DNA of 64,000 bases from a bacterium (GTDB lineage: Bacteria; Sumerlaeota; Sumerlaeia; SLMS01; JAHLLQ01), in assembly GCA_020444065.1 (NCBI GenBank), contig JAHLLQ010000003.1, positions 258,979 to 322,978 of the forward strand, read 5' to 3'. This document shows, piece after piece, positions 45,833 to 55,843 of the stretch. A model generated the notes under the pieces. The model was not told the origin of the DNA and did no database searches. It saw only the letters and a list, made by a program, of their open reading frames with translations. The translations under genes and the position numbers were made by a program. The stretch's first letter is position 1; the number at the start of each line of letters is the position of its first letter.

Positions 45833-46720
45833 ATGGCTGAATCCACGTTGCTACAATCGAGTCTGCCCGGAATCGCGCCCGCACACACTGGCAAGGTGCG
45901 CGACATGTACGATCTCGACACGGAGTTCCTGATGGTGACGACCGATCGCCTGAGCGCGTTCGACGTCGTCTTTCCATCGCCGATTCCTGGGAAGGGTCGC
46001 GTGCTGACCGCGCTGAGTGTGCATTGGTTCCAGACCCTCGGCGACATTGTGCCGAATCACTTGATCGAGCCGGCGACGCGCGAGTTTCTGGATGCGCTGA
46101 CACCGGACGCGGATGCGCTGCTCGGCCGATCGTTGCGTGTCGAGAAGTGCGAACCGATCAAGGCCGAGTGCATCGTGCGCGGCAGCCTGGAAGGAAGCGG
46201 CTGGAAAGAATACCGCCAACGCGGCGCGATCCAGGAACACGGTTTGCCGCCGGGCTTGAAGCTGCACGATCAACTGCCGGAGCCCATCTTCACGCCTTCC
46301 ACAAAGGCCGATGCCGGGCACGATGAAAACGTGACATTCGCACAGATGGCGGACATCGTGGGGCGCGAACTGGCGGAAACATTACGCGAAACCAGCATTC
46401 GGCTGTTCACCGCTGCGCGGGACCGACTGAAGGGTGTTGGGATCACGCTTGCTGACACAAAATTCGAGTTTGGTTTGCTGGATGGAGAAGTCCTCTTGAT
46501 TGACGAGGCCCTCACGCCGGATTCTTCTCGGTTTCTGATTCCGGGGGAGGATGGCAATCCGGTTTCGATGGATAAGCAATTCGTTCGTGACTGGGCCGAA
46601 CGCACCGATTGGAACAAGAAACCGCCCGCGCCGGAGCTTCCCGCGGATGTGATTGCACAGACCAGCGCTCGCTATCGCGAAATCGCCGAGCGCATTATTG
46701 GCAAGGAGTTGCCCGTATGA
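45833..46720 (+). CDS. purC: SAICAR synthase
   Basis: 295 aa. It ligates aspartate to CAIR in IMP synthesis. GKVRDMYDL, TDRLSAFDVVF, IKAECIVRGSLEGSGWKEY and the ATP/Mg region ADTKFEFGL with LLIDEALTPDSSRF are all typical of the longer PurC type. The start ATG 45833 follows GCGAGGAG. This is the first purine gene of the operon, 18 nt after pyrD, and marks the switch from pyrimidine to purine genes. Confidence 0.97.
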   Translation: MAESTLLQSSLPGIAPAHTGKVRDMYDLDTEFLMVTTDRLSAFDVVFPSPIPGKGRVLTALSVHWFQTLGDIVPNHLIEPATREFLDALTPDADALLGRSLRVEKCEPIKAECIVRGSLEGSGWKEYRQRGAIQEHGLPPGLKLHDQLPEPIFTPSTKADAGHDENVTFAQMADIVGRELAETLRETSIRLFTAARDRLKGVGITLADTKFEFGLLDGEVLLIDEALTPDSSRFLIPGEDGNPVSMDKQFVRDWAERTDWNKKPPAPELPADVIAQTSARYREIAERIIGKELPV

Positions 46721-46989
46721 GTTCTCGCTTCGATGCCGAAGTGATTGTGATGCCGAAGAAGGAAGTGGCCGATCCTCAGGGGCAGGCCATTGAAGGTGCA
46801 CTGTCGCGCCTGCAACTCACGGAGAATGGCGTGCAGTTCGAAGGAATTCACGTCGGACGCGTGTTCCGCTTTGCCGTGGACGCTGCAACGCGCGACGCCG
46901 CGGAGAAAGCCGTCGAGACGTTGGCCGATCGCGTGCTCGCCAATCCGAACGTCGAGGCGTTTCGGTTCACGCTGCAGGAGCAACTATGA
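46717..46989 (+). CDS. purS: PurS subunit of FGAM synthase
   Basis: 90 aa, overlapping purC by ATGA and purQ by ATGA. AEVIVMPKKEVADPQGQAI and the later EFAVDA/NPNVEAFRF-like pattern match PurS, the small dimer that bridges PurQ and PurL in the multi-subunit FGAM synthase. The frame upstream of 46717 lies inside purC and is not used. Confidence 0.95.
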   Translation: MSSRFDAEVIVMPKKEVADPQGQAIEGALSRLQLTENGVQFEGIHVGRVFRFAVDAATRDAAEKAVETLADRVLANPNVEAFRFTLQEQL

Positions 46990-47660
46990 AGGCAGGCATC
47001 GTTGTTTTTCCCGGATCGAATTGCGATCGCGATTGCCTGGACGCCAGCGAACGCATCATGGGCTGGCAGACAGTTGCGTGCTGGCACGGCGATGATCTTC
47101 CGCGCGATCTCGATCTTGTGATTTTGCCCGGCGGGTTCAGCCACGGAGATTACTTGCGCGCCGGGGCGCTGGCCGCGTTGGCTCCGGTGATGGAAGGCGT
47201 TCGTCGTCACGTCGATGAAGGGCGCCACGTGATCGGCATCTGCAACGGGTTTCAGATTCTCTGCGAATCTGGGCTTCTGCCGGGGGCATTGCTAATCAAT
47301 CGCGGACTCGTGTTTCGCTGCGAGGACGTTGACCTGAAAGTCGAACGTCGCGACACGGCATTCACGTCCGCCTGTCCCGATCGCATTCGGATGCCGATCG
47401 CTCATCGCGAAGGGCGCTACTTCGCGGATGCCGAAACGCTCGTGCGGATCGAAGGCGAAGGCCAGGTTCTATTCCGTTACGCCGGCAAGAATCCGAACGG
47501 CTCTCTGAACGATATCGCGGGCATCATGAACGACCGCGGCAATGTTTGCGGACTGATGCCGCACCCCGAGCGTGCGTGCGAAGCCATCCTGGGCGGAACG
47601 GAAGGACGGAGCGTGTTTGAGTCTCTCGCCAACATTCAAGAGGTATCGACGACTTGCTGA
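46986..47660 (+). CDS. purQ: PurQ glutaminase subunit of FGAM synthase
   Basis: 224-aa class I amidotransferase that supplies ammonia to PurL. The nucleophile Cys is in [11 protein letters not shown], the catalytic His-Glu in [11 protein letters not shown], and the N-terminus has [14 protein letters not shown]. It lies between purS and purL with 4- and 7-nt overlaps. The length is normal for stand-alone PurQ. Confidence 0.97.
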   Translation: MKAGIVVFPGSNCDRDCLDASERIMGWQTVACWHGDDLPRDLDLVILPGGFSHGDYLRAGALAALAPVMEGVRRHVDEGRHVIGICNGFQILCESGLLPGALLINRGLVFRCEDVDLKVERRDTAFTSACPDRIRMPIAHREGRYFADAETLVRIEGEGQVLFRYAGKNPNGSLNDIAGIMNDRGNVCGLMPHPERACEAILGGTEGRSVFESLANIQEVSTTC

Positions 47661-49888
47661 CAGCGACTGAAATCACACCGGAAATCGTCGCGACTCACGG
47701 GTTACGCCCGGAGGAGTACGACCACATCTGCGAGATCCTGGGCCGTACGCCCGGAATCGTGGAACTCGGGATCTTCTCCGTCATGTGGTCGGAGCATTGC
47801 GCTTACAAGCACTCGCGGCCTGTATTGAAGACGCTGCCGACACAGGGCGAGCGCGTTCTCGTCGGTCCTGGGGAAAACGCAGGAATCATTGATATTGGGG
47901 ACGGAGTCTGTGTGGCCTTCAAGATGGAGAGCCACAATCACCCTTCGGCCGTCGAACCGTATCAGGGTGCCGCAACGGGAGTCGGTGGAATCCTGCGCGA
48001 TATCTTCACGATGGGTGCGCGGCCGATTGCGATGTTGAACAATCTGCGTTTCGGGGAGCCCGATGATCCGAATATGCAGCACCTGATTGATGGCGTGATC
48101 GAGGGCATCGCCGGTTATGGCAATTGCGTCGGCGTACCGACCGTTGCGGGCGACATCGCATTCGATCCAGGATATGCCGGGAACATCCTCGTAAACGTGA
48201 TGTGCGTCGGTGTTGGGAAGTCCGAAGACATTGCGCGCGGCCAGGCTACTGGTGCTGGCAACGCGGTGCTGTACTTCGGGTCGCCAACCGGACGTGATGG
48301 CATTCACGGTGCCACGTTTGCCAGCGAAGAACTGAACGAAGAAGCCGTGGAGCGTCGCGGCGCCGTGCAGGTGGGCGACCCCTTCATGGGGAAGAAGATC
48401 CTGGAGGCGACGCTCGAATTGATCGAGCGCGGACTCGTCGTCGGCATCCAGGACATGGGTGCTGCGGGCTTGACATGTTCGACCTGCGAAATGGCGGGAC
48501 GTGCAGGGACCGGCATCGACATCGATCTCGACAAGGTCCCTCAGCGCGCTGCCGCGATGAGCGCGTATGAAATCATGCTCTCCGAAAGTCAGGAACGCAT
48601 GTTGGCCGTTTGCGAGCCGGCGAGAGTCTCAGAAGCGCTGGAGGTTTGCGAGCGTTGGGAATGTGGCGGCGTTGTGATCGGCGAAGTGACCGACAGCGGC
48701 CACATGGTTGTACGTCACCGTGGGGGTATCGTGGCCGACATCCCGGCCGCGCCGTTGACCGAGGAGGCGCCAGTCTATCATCCGGAATCTGACGATCCGA
48801 TTCTTCCACAGCCCGTTCCGACAATCCCGACCGTCGAGCGCGCCAGCGTCGGCAAGTGGTTGTTGCGGTTGCTCGCGTCGCCCACCGTGGCATCGAAGCG
48901 CTGGGCATGGCGGCGATACGACCACATGGTCCAGACGAACACCGTCGTCCGCCCCGGCGATGGGGATGCGGCGGTTCTGCGCGTTCGCGGCGAAGGGAAA
49001 CACGCGGACAAGTTCATTGCGGTGACCGGGGATGGCAACGCGCGTTGGGTGGCGCGTGATGCGCGACTGGGCGGACAGTTGGCCGTCAGTGAAGCGGCGC
49101 GCAATCTCGTCTGCGTGGGCGCAGAGCCGGTTGGGCTGACAAACTGTCTGAATTTTGGGTCACCGGAGAAGCCGAAGATCTTCGGCGCCTTCAAGAATTG
49201 CGTCGCCGGGATGGGCTATGCCTGCCGGCGCCTCAACGTTCCGGTCACCGGAGGAAATGTTTCGCTCTACAACGAGCACGATGGCATCGCCGTTCCGCCA
49301 ACGCCGATGATTGGTATGGTTGGCTTGATCGAAGATGCCGCCCACATCACGCGCAGTGGATTCCGCCAGAAGGGCGACAGTATTCTGCTGCTCGGCGCTC
49401 GGCCGCTTTCGATCGATGGATCCGAGTTTGCGAAGCTCACTCTCGGACCGGACATGCCCGGCAAGCCGCCGATCGGCGGTTCGATCGCGTTTGATCTGGA
49501 AGAGGAAGCGCGGCTGCAAGCAATCGTCCTGGAGGCGATCCGCGCAGGCCTGGTTCATTCCGCACATGATGTCACCGAAGGCGGACTGGCCGTTGCTTTG
49601 GCGGAGTGCTGTCTGAGCTCTCCACATCAACTCGGCGCGTGGATCGAACAGCCGAATTCAGTCGCTCCGGTCACGTGGTTCTTTGGCGAATTACCGCCGC
49701 GCATTATTCTGTCGGGCTCGAAAGAAAAGGTCGGCGATATTCAACGCATGGCCGACGAGGTCGGCGTTCCATGTGCTGTCATTGGCGAAGTCGCCGCCGA
49801 GGCGCTTCGTCTTGGCAAGCAGGCGGAAATCACGATCGATGAACTTCGCAGAGCCCACGAAACCAAGCCCTTCGAAGGATTGCGCTGA
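47654..49888 (+). CDS. purL: PurL, FGAM synthase synthetase subunit
   Basis: 744 aa, the short PurL that works with PurS and PurQ, making FGAM from FGAR and [42 protein letters not shown] and [20 protein letters not shown] are family signatures. The start is a TTG overlapping the purQ stop by 7 nt; the next in-frame ATG lies well inside the conserved N-terminus. The stop overlaps the purF start by 1 nt. Confidence 0.97.
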   Translation: MLTATEITPEIVATHGLRPEEYDHICEILGRTPGIVELGIFSVMWSEHCAYKHSRPVLKTLPTQGERVLVGPGENAGIIDIGDGVCVAFKMESHNHPSAVEPYQGAATGVGGILRDIFTMGARPIAMLNNLRFGEPDDPNMQHLIDGVIEGIAGYGNCVGVPTVAGDIAFDPGYAGNILVNVMCVGVGKSEDIARGQATGAGNAVLYFGSPTGRDGIHGATFASEELNEEAVERRGAVQVGDPFMGKKILEATLELIERGLVVGIQDMGAAGLTCSTCEMAGRAGTGIDIDLDKVPQRAAAMSAYEIMLSESQERMLAVCEPARVSEALEVCERWECGGVVIGEVTDSGHMVVRHRGGIVADIPAAPLTEEAPVYHPESDDPILPQPVPTIPTVERASVGKWLLRLLASPTVASKRWAWRRYDHMVQTNTVVRPGDGDAAVLRVRGEGKHADKFIAVTGDGNARWVARDARLGGQLAVSEAARNLVCVGAEPVGLTNCLNFGSPEKPKIFGAFKNCVAGMGYACRRLNVPVTGGNVSLYNEHDGIAVPPTPMIGMVGLIEDAAHITRSGFRQKGDSILLLGARPLSIDGSEFAKLTLGPDMPGKPPIGGSIAFDLEEEARLQAIVLEAIRAGLVHSAHDVTEGGLAVALAECCLSSPHQLGAWIEQPNSVAPVTWFFGELPPRIILSGSKEKVGDIQRMADEVGVPCAVIGEVAAEALRLGKQAEITIDELRRAHETKPFEGLR

Positions 49889-51390
49889 TGACAACTCGCA
49901 ACTCCGTCCCTACTTACTTGCACGAGCGCCCGACCGAAGAGTGTGGCGTGTGCGCAGTCGTCGGCCATCCCGAGGCCGCAAAGTTGACATGTCTCGGTCT
50001 GTATTCCCTGCAGCATCGAGGACAGGAAACCGCGGGCATCGTCTCCGCCTCGCGAAACGGCAATGGTTGCATCCGCCACTCGATTCATCGCGGCCTGGGC
50101 CTTGTTCGGGAGATTTTCACGGAAGAGGATCTTGCTCACCTGGAAGGTGAGGTTGCGATCGGCCACGTGAGGTACTCGACGACCGGGCAGCCGATTCCCG
50201 CGAACACCCAGCCGCTTGCATCGTCGCTTCGATTTGGCCCAGTGGCCCTCGCGCACAATGGAAACCTGACGAATGCGCGCGAGTTGCGTGAGGATCTGAA
50301 GCAGGCCGGGGCGATTTTCCAGACGACGATCGATTCTGAAGCGATTTTGCATCAACTGACACACGTTCGACATGCGGACATCGAGGAGTGCCTGGCCGAT
50401 GCGCTGCCGCTGGTCGAGGGCGCGTACTCGCTCGTGATGCTTCACAACGATGTTCTTTACGCTGTTCGCGATCCGCGAGGCTTCCGGCCGCTGGTTCTTG
50501 GCCAATTGCCGAACGGTGCGCACGTCGTTGCGAGTGAGACGATCGCGTTCGATCTGCTGGATGCAAAGCTGATCCGCGACGTGGAGCCAGGCGAAGTGAT
50601 TCGAATCGCGCCGGGCGAGGAGCCTGTCAGTCTGCCTTTGCTTGAGCGGAAAGAAACGGCTCACTGCATCTTTGAACTCGTCTACTTCTCGCGCCCGGAT
50701 TCGGTCGTGGACGGCCGGCACGTTCAAGAAGTGCGCGAGCGCCTGGGGGCTGAGCTCTGGCACGAGCAGCCCGCGGACGTCGATGTAGTGATGGGTGTCC
50801 CGGACAGTTCGACGGCCGCCGCGGTGGGTTACGCCCGCGCCGGGAAGATCCCGTATGAAATGGGGCTGATCCGGAATCACTACATTGGCCGCACCTTCAT
50901 CGAGCCGCATCAGATCATTCGCGATTTCCGCGCGAAGCTGAAATACAATCCCGTGCGATCGATCATCCAAGGAAAGCGCGTGGCCGTGATTGATGACTCG
51001 ATCGTGCGCGGCACGACGTGTTGCAAGATCGCGCGAATGCTGTACGACGCGGGCGCGAAGGAAGTGCACTTCCGCATTACCGCGCCGCCGTGGCGGCATG
51101 CGTGCTTCTACGGGATCGACACGCCGGACGAGCGTAAGCTGATGGCCAACAACGCAACGGTCGAGCAGATGCGCGACCAGATCGGCTGCGATTCGTTGCG
51201 ATTCCTGACGCCGGACGCGCTGACGCGCGCGGTTCGCGAGACCGAGGGTTGGTGCATGGCGTGCTTCACCGGCAAGTATCCGACGGTGCGGCCAGAGAAT
51301 CTGACGAAGGAGACGTTCGAGGAAGACGATCCGCGCACGCAGTGGCAACCGAACGGAAATACCTGTGCAAAGGAACATCATGTCGTCTAG
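49888..51390 (+). CDS. purF: amidophosphoribosyltransferase
   Basis: 500 aa, the first committed step of purine synthesis (PRPP + Gln). The Ntn glutaminase Cys is in TEECGVCAVVGH after a propeptide-like leader, followed by LQHRGQETAG and GHVRYSTTG. The PRTase loop is VAVIDDSIVRGTTC, and the late cysteines (CGWC-like EGWCMACF) suit the Fe-S type of PurF found in Bacillus. It starts 1 nt inside purL's stop and ends 11 nt inside purM. Confidence 0.97.
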   Translation: MTTRNSVPTYLHERPTEECGVCAVVGHPEAAKLTCLGLYSLQHRGQETAGIVSASRNGNGCIRHSIHRGLGLVREIFTEEDLAHLEGEVAIGHVRYSTTGQPIPANTQPLASSLRFGPVALAHNGNLTNARELREDLKQAGAIFQTTIDSEAILHQLTHVRHADIEECLADALPLVEGAYSLVMLHNDVLYAVRDPRGFRPLVLGQLPNGAHVVASETIAFDLLDAKLIRDVEPGEVIRIAPGEEPVSLPLLERKETAHCIFELVYFSRPDSVVDGRHVQEVRERLGAELWHEQPADVDVVMGVPDSSTAAAVGYARAGKIPYEMGLIRNHYIGRTFIEPHQIIRDFRAKLKYNPVRSIIQGKRVAVIDDSIVRGTTCCKIARMLYDAGAKEVHFRITAPPWRHACFYGIDTPDERKLMANNATVEQMRDQIGCDSLRFLTPDALTRAVRETEGWCMACFTGKYPTVRPENLTKETFEEDDPRTQWQPNGNTCAKEHHVV

Positions 51391-52369
51391 TAGCTACGAG
51401 AGCGCCGGCGTGAACATCGCGGCGTGCGACGCATGGCTGGATTCGCTGAAGCGCGACCTGCCGGGAATCGGCGGGTTTGCGGGACTGTTTCCGCTCGGAA
51501 ACATCATCGGCGGCATGAAGGAACCGTGCCTTGTTTCCGGCGCGGATGGCGTAGGAACGAAAGTGCTCGTGGCGCGCGCGGCGGGTGACCTTTCGACGAT
51601 CGGCATCGACTGTGTCGCGATGGTCGTGAACGACTTGATTTGTTGCGGAGCGACCCCGCTGTTCTTCCTCGACTATCTGGCGCTCGGGAAGTTCGAAAGC
51701 GGGGACGCAGACGCAATCTTGCGCGGCTTGCGCCACGGTTGCGATCTGGCGGGATGTACGTTGCTGGGCGGAGAGACGGCCGAGTTGCCAGGGCTCTTTC
51801 CAGCAGGCGATTTCGACGTCGCGGGTTTTGGCGTTGGCATCGTTGATCGTGCGGCTTTGGTTGACGGATCAAGAGTACGGGAAGGCCAGGTTGTGATTGG
51901 CCTGTCATCCTCTGGTATTCACTCCAATGGGTTGAGTCTCGCACGCAAGGTTTTGCCGGAATACGAGTCCGATGAGGACGTCGCGCGCGATTTGTTGACT
52001 CCAACAAGCATCTACGTTCGCGCGATTCAACGCGCCTTGCAGGCCGCTCCGATTTGCGGGATCGCTCACATCACCGGCGGGGGATTACCGGGCAACCTGG
52101 CGCGTGCGCTGCCAGAGAACGTGGATGTGCTACTTGATCCGGAGCAGTGGAAGCGGCCGGAGGTATTCGATCGTATCGAGCAACGTGGCGGAATCGATGC
52201 GCCGGAGATGTTCAAGACGTTCAACATGGGCATTGGAATGTGCCTTATTGTGGAAGCGGACGACGCAGAGCGATTGCTTCCGATCCTGCAGGAGGAGGCG
52301 CCCGCGCAAGTGATCGGTATCACGCTCGCGGGCACCGGGAGAGTCCACCTGAAGGGAGTCGATGGATGA
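51380..52369 (+). CDS. purM: AIR synthase (phosphoribosylformylglycinamidine cyclo-ligase)
   Basis: 329 aa. It closes the imidazole ring from FGAM. SGADGVGTKVLVA, DCVAMVVNDLICCGATPLFFLDYLA, LLGGETAELPG and GLSSSGIHSNGLSLAR match PurM. ATG 51380 has AAAGGA upstream and overlaps purF by 11 nt. It overlaps purE by ATGA. The order PurF-PurM then PurE follows the pathway. Confidence 0.97.
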   Translation: MSSSSYESAGVNIAACDAWLDSLKRDLPGIGGFAGLFPLGNIIGGMKEPCLVSGADGVGTKVLVARAAGDLSTIGIDCVAMVVNDLICCGATPLFFLDYLALGKFESGDADAILRGLRHGCDLAGCTLLGGETAELPGLFPAGDFDVAGFGVGIVDRAALVDGSRVREGQVVIGLSSSGIHSNGLSLARKVLPEYESDEDVARDLLTPTSIYVRAIQRALQAAPICGIAHITGGGLPGNLARALPENVDVLLDPEQWKRPEVFDRIEQRGGIDAPEMFKTFNMGIGMCLIVEADDAERLLPILQEEAPAQVIGITLAGTGRVHLKGVDG

Positions 52370-52875
52370 ACGGCTTCACCAACGCACGCGTTCTTGTGAT
52401 GATGGGGTCGAAGAGTGACTGGCCCGTCATGCAAGGTTGCACGGATCGTCTGAAGAGCCTCGGAATCCCTTATGTTGTTCACGTTGCCAGTGCGCATCGC
52501 ACGCCGGAGTACGTCGAGGAGCTGATCGCGAAGGCGGAAGCGAACAACGTGGAGCTCATCATCGCGGCCGCTGGAATGGCGGCGCATCTGGCTGGTGCAG
52601 TCGCCGCGCGGACGATTCTGCCCGTGATAGGGATTCCGATCGATGCGGCGCCGCTGAATGGCATCGATTCGCTGCTTTCCACGGTGCAGATGCCACCAAA
52701 CATGCCGGTTCTAACCGTCGGAATCGGCCGCGCCGGTGCGGTGAACGCCGCTGTTGCCGCTGCGCAGATTCTGTCGCGCAGCGACGAGGAGCTCCGCGCA
52801 CGCCTTCTCGCCGATCGAAAGGCCATGCGCGAAAACATCTTCCGCGACGACCAGGAATTGCCGCGCGATGAGTGA
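52366..52875 (+). CDS. purE: N5-CAIR mutase
   Basis: 169-aa class I PurE with VMMGSKSDWPVM, HVASAHRTPEYV and IAAAGMAAHLAGAVAA. The class I enzyme needs N5-CAIR from PurK, which is not in the window. The ATGA overlap with purM and the 8-nt overlap with pyrF keep it within the operon. The frame that extends upstream lies within purM and is not coding. Confidence 0.96.
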   Translation: MNGFTNARVLVMMGSKSDWPVMQGCTDRLKSLGIPYVVHVASAHRTPEYVEELIAKAEANNVELIIAAAGMAAHLAGAVAARTILPVIGIPIDAAPLNGIDSLLSTVQMPPNMPVLTVGIGRAGAVNAAVAAAQILSRSDEELRARLLADRKAMRENIFRDDQELPRDE

Positions 52876-53677
52876 TTTCGTCCCCGGTTTTGTCGAGCGC
52901 ATTCTCTCCTGCGCGGAGCGAAACGAAAGCCGTCTGTGCGTCGGGCTCGATCCCATCCCGGGTCACATGCCGGGTGGCTTTCCCGATAACGCCGGCGGAG
53001 TGCGCGCATTTCTTCAGCGAATCATCGAGGCGACCGCCGACCTGGTTTGCGCGTACAAACCCAACGCGGCTTTCTTCGAGCGCCTCGGTGCCGACGGGTT
53101 CGGGTTGCTGCAGGAACTTCGCGAGATGATTCCGTCCGCGATTCCAATGATCCTGGATGCAAAGCGCGGCGATATTGGCAGCACGGCGCGCGCCTATGCC
53201 GAGGCGGTCTTCGACGTCATCCGCGCGGATGCGGTGACCGTAAATCCGCTGCTTGGCAGCGACAGTGTCGCACCGTTCCTTGAGTACAAGGACCGCGGGG
53301 TGATCGTCTTGTGCCTGACCTCGAATCCAGGTGCAGACGATTTGCAGATTCCCGCAGGTTTGCCAGGACGTATCGCTTGCCTCGCGAACACTTGGGCGGA
53401 GACGAATCCGAATGTCGGCCTGGTGGTCGGAGCAACGCGGCCGGAGAAGCTGAAGGAAATCCGCACGCTTGCGCCCGAGCGTTTGATCCTCGCACCCGGC
53501 GTTGGTTCGCAAGGCGGCGATCTTGCAAGGACGATGCGGGCAGGTGGTGGCGGTCCCGGATTGATCATCAATGCATCGCGGTCGATTCTCTACGCCGGCT
53601 GCGGAAGTGATTTCGCCGACGCCGCACGCACAGAGGCCGACCGCCTGCGAAAGGCCATCAACGATGCCGGAGCTTGA
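52868..53677 (+). CDS. pyrF: orotidine 5'-phosphate decarboxylase (type 2)
   Basis: 269 aa, longer than the ~235-aa E. coli type. It has the PyrF type 2 pattern SRLCVGLDPIPGHMP, CAYKPNAAFFERLG and the catalytic ILDAKRGDIGSTARAYAEAV. It makes UMP from OMP. The chosen ATG 52868 overlaps purE by 8 nt. The gene returns the operon to pyrimidine synthesis and overlaps pyrE by 14 nt. Confidence 0.96.
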   Translation: MSDFVPGFVERILSCAERNESRLCVGLDPIPGHMPGGFPDNAGGVRAFLQRIIEATADLVCAYKPNAAFFERLGADGFGLLQELREMIPSAIPMILDAKRGDIGSTARAYAEAVFDVIRADAVTVNPLLGSDSVAPFLEYKDRGVIVLCLTSNPGADDLQIPAGLPGRIACLANTWAETNPNVGLVVGATRPEKLKEIRTLAPERLILAPGVGSQGGDLARTMRAGGGGPGLIINASRSILYAGCGSDFADAARTEADRLRKAINDAGA

Positions 53678-54287
53678 AGACAACACCGCCGCGTTGCCCG
53701 ACGCTGTGCACGACTTGATGCAAGAGAGCGGCGCGCTGACCCACGGGCATTTCGCACTCACTTCGGGAAGGCACTCCTCGGTTTATTTTCAGGCGATGCG
53801 CTTGCTCGAAAATCCCGCGTGGGCGGATCGACTAGCCGGGGAAGTGGCCGAGCGCTTGCCATCCGGCAAGATCGACGTTGTCTTTAGTCCTGCCGTAGGG
53901 GGAATTCCGTGGTGTGATGCGATGGCGCGGCAGGTGAAGGCGCTGCGTGCGTTCTTCGCCGAACGCGTGGACGGCAAGATGACGCTGCGCCGAGGCTTTG
54001 CGATCGAACCCGGGCAACGCGTGTTATTGTGCGAGGATGTCGTGACAACCGGCGGCAGCGTGCTGGAGCTCAAGGCAATCGCCGAGGCCGCCGGAGCCGA
54101 GGTTGTGGGAATCGCGCTCGTGCTCGATCGCTCAGGCGGAGTGTTCCGGCCCGGTGTGCCCGTCACCAGTTGGGCGGCACTGCAAATTCCAACCTGGTCG
54201 GCCGAGGAATGCCCCCTCTGCCGCGCAGGCCAACCAACGCAAAAGCCAGGTTCGCGGGGACTTACTGCCCCGCGGTCTTCTGGATGA
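53664..54287 (+). CDS. pyrE: orotate phosphoribosyltransferase
   Basis: 207 aa. It joins orotate to PRPP. The PRPP loop is VLLCEDVVTTGGSVLE and the start region GHFALTSGRHSSVYFQ is typical. The C-terminus has CPLCRAGQPTQKPGSRG, seen in the longer PyrE subgroup. ATG 53664 overlaps pyrF by 14 nt. It is the last gene of the operon and its final 26 nt overlap, on the other strand, the 3' end of the solute-binding protein gene. No terminator is visible between them. Confidence 0.96.
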   Translation: MPELEDNTAALPDAVHDLMQESGALTHGHFALTSGRHSSVYFQAMRLLENPAWADRLAGEVAERLPSGKIDVVFSPAVGGIPWCDAMARQVKALRAFFAERVDGKMTLRRGFAIEPGQRVLLCEDVVTTGGSVLELKAIAEAAGAEVVGIALVLDRSGGVFRPGVPVTSWAALQIPTWSAEECPLCRAGQPTQKPGSRGLTAPRSSG

Positions 54288-55638
54288 TCTTGCTCTTCTC
54301 GAGTGCTTTCGCCAGGCCTTCTTCCGTGGTGCGGCGGCCGTTCAGGACGCCTTCGATTTCGCGCTGGAAGATGGTGCGGACGTTGTCCCACCAGATGGGC
54401 TTCGGCTCGAACTGTGCCGTTTCCAACTGCTCGAACGCATTGCGGAAATTGGGGTTCTTCTCGAAGTACTCTTTCATCTTCGGTGCTTCGGCCGCGGACC
54501 GGCGCACGGGCATGTAGCCCGTGTCGATGGCCCACTTCACGGTGACATCCTGCTCGCAGAGGTACTTCAGGAATTCCCACGCGCCGCGCTGGACTTCTTC
54601 GGAGTTCTTGCCCATGCCGTTGAAGCCTTGGCGGAAGATGCCGACGTTTGTGCCCTGCGACAGCGTCTTGCCTTCTACTCCTTCCATCGCGGGCACGCCG
54701 TACGCGCGCCAGATGAACTTGTTGCCGACGCCAGAGTCGTTGTACGGGAACGCCGCTGTCGAGCCGATGTACATGCCGATCGTCCCCTGGCCGAACACAT
54801 TAGAGAGATAGTCGGACTCGATGTAACCGGACGCGTTTTCGCCAATCACCAGGTCGACCAGGAACTGCAGAGCTGCTTCGCCCTTCGCGCTGGTGAACGT
54901 GAAGTTCTTATTGTTCTCGTCCATGTAGTTGCCATCGGCCGCGAACAGCACCGTTGTGAAGGCTTCGATCATCGGGCGCGTGGCAAAGCCGTAGCGCACG
55001 ATCTCGCCGGCTTCGTTGCGCTTCGTCATGCGCTGGGCCAGATCCTTCATCTCATCCCAGGTCTTCGGCGGCTCGTCGTAGCCCACCTCGTTCATCAGGT
55101 CGTTGTTCACGAAAAGGACGTAGAGGGACTTGTTGAATGGGAGGGTCGCGAGGGTCATTTCGCCTTCCGGGTCCGGATGATAGAGATCACCCTCCTTCGT
55201 CAGGCGATACATGTTGTCGCGACGGAATGCCGGGAACAGATCGTTCAGGTCTTCTTCACCCCACGTCTCGTCCTGCTCGACAAAGGTCTGCACCGGCTGG
55301 AGGCATCCGAACCGCAGGAAGCGCGTCGTCCACGATTCGTACATCATGGAGGCCGCCGGCTGGCGACCGGCGTAAAGCGATGCGATCAGCTTCTGGTTCA
55401 GGCTCTGGTAGCTGCCCTGATAGATGGCCTTAACGACATACTTGTCCTGTTCGGCGTTGAAGGCATCGACGATTTCGTTCAGCGAGCGGGCCTGCTTGCC
55501 CGAAACCGCGTACCAGAATTCAACTTCGATCTTCCCGTCTTCACGGGTCTCGGCTTTTGCCTGCTCACAGGAAACAGTCAGCCCCGCCAGTGCGAGCAGC
55601 ACCAGGGCGATGGGCAGAATCATCAATCGGCGTTTCAT
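54262..55638 (-). CDS. ABC sugar-type extracellular solute-binding lipoprotein
   Basis: 458 aa with a lipoprotein-like signal (LMILPIALVLLALAGLTVSC). The mature part follows the UgpB/maltose-binding cluster B fold: VEFWYAVSGKQARSLNEIVDAF, AASMMYESWTTRF, LPFNKSLYVLFVNNDLMNEVG and GTIGMYIGSTAAFPY. It would capture a sugar or glycerol-phosphate for an ABC importer, but no permease or ATPase genes are adjacent. Its 3' end overlaps pyrE by 26 nt (convergent). The substrate is undetermined. Confidence 0.9.
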   Translation of the reverse strand: MKRRLMILPIALVLLALAGLTVSCEQAKAETREDGKIEVEFWYAVSGKQARSLNEIVDAFNAEQDKYVVKAIYQGSYQSLNQKLIASLYAGRQPAASMMYESWTTRFLRFGCLQPVQTFVEQDETWGEEDLNDLFPAFRRDNMYRLTKEGDLYHPDPEGEMTLATLPFNKSLYVLFVNNDLMNEVGYDEPPKTWDEMKDLAQRMTKRNEAGEIVRYGFATRPMIEAFTTVLFAADGNYMDENNKNFTFTSAKGEAALQFLVDLVIGENASGYIESDYLSNVFGQGTIGMYIGSTAAFPYNDSGVGNKFIWRAYGVPAMEGVEGKTLSQGTNVGIFRQGFNGMGKNSEEVQRGAWEFLKYLCEQDVTVKWAIDTGYMPVRRSAAEAPKMKEYFEKNPNFRNAFEQLETAQFEPKPIWWDNVRTIFQREIEGVLNGRRTTEEGLAKALEKSKIIQKTAGQ

Positions 55639-55843
55639 TTTCTTTGTCGAACTCCCTTTGGAACTCCCACTATCACGGAGTGATCAAAGGGCCTTGCCGG
55701 GGGGATGCCAAGTCAAATCTGAGGGAGATTACCGCGCGTTTTGGCTTTCGCGGTGGAATCTTCGGCCCAATCCGCGGCTCGGATTTCGCTTCCTATTCCA
55801 CGATCGGAAAATCACGCACCACGAAAGGCACTTTAGACGCGTC

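Noticed and set aside
49741-51381. 546-codon minus-strand open frame
   Set aside because: It is antisense to purF, which has complete active-site motifs.
52559-53761. 400-codon minus-strand open frame
   Set aside because: It is antisense to purE and pyrF, both secure.
54103-55683. 526-codon plus-strand open frame
   Set aside because: It is antisense to the solute-binding protein, which has a lipoprotein signal and fold motifs.
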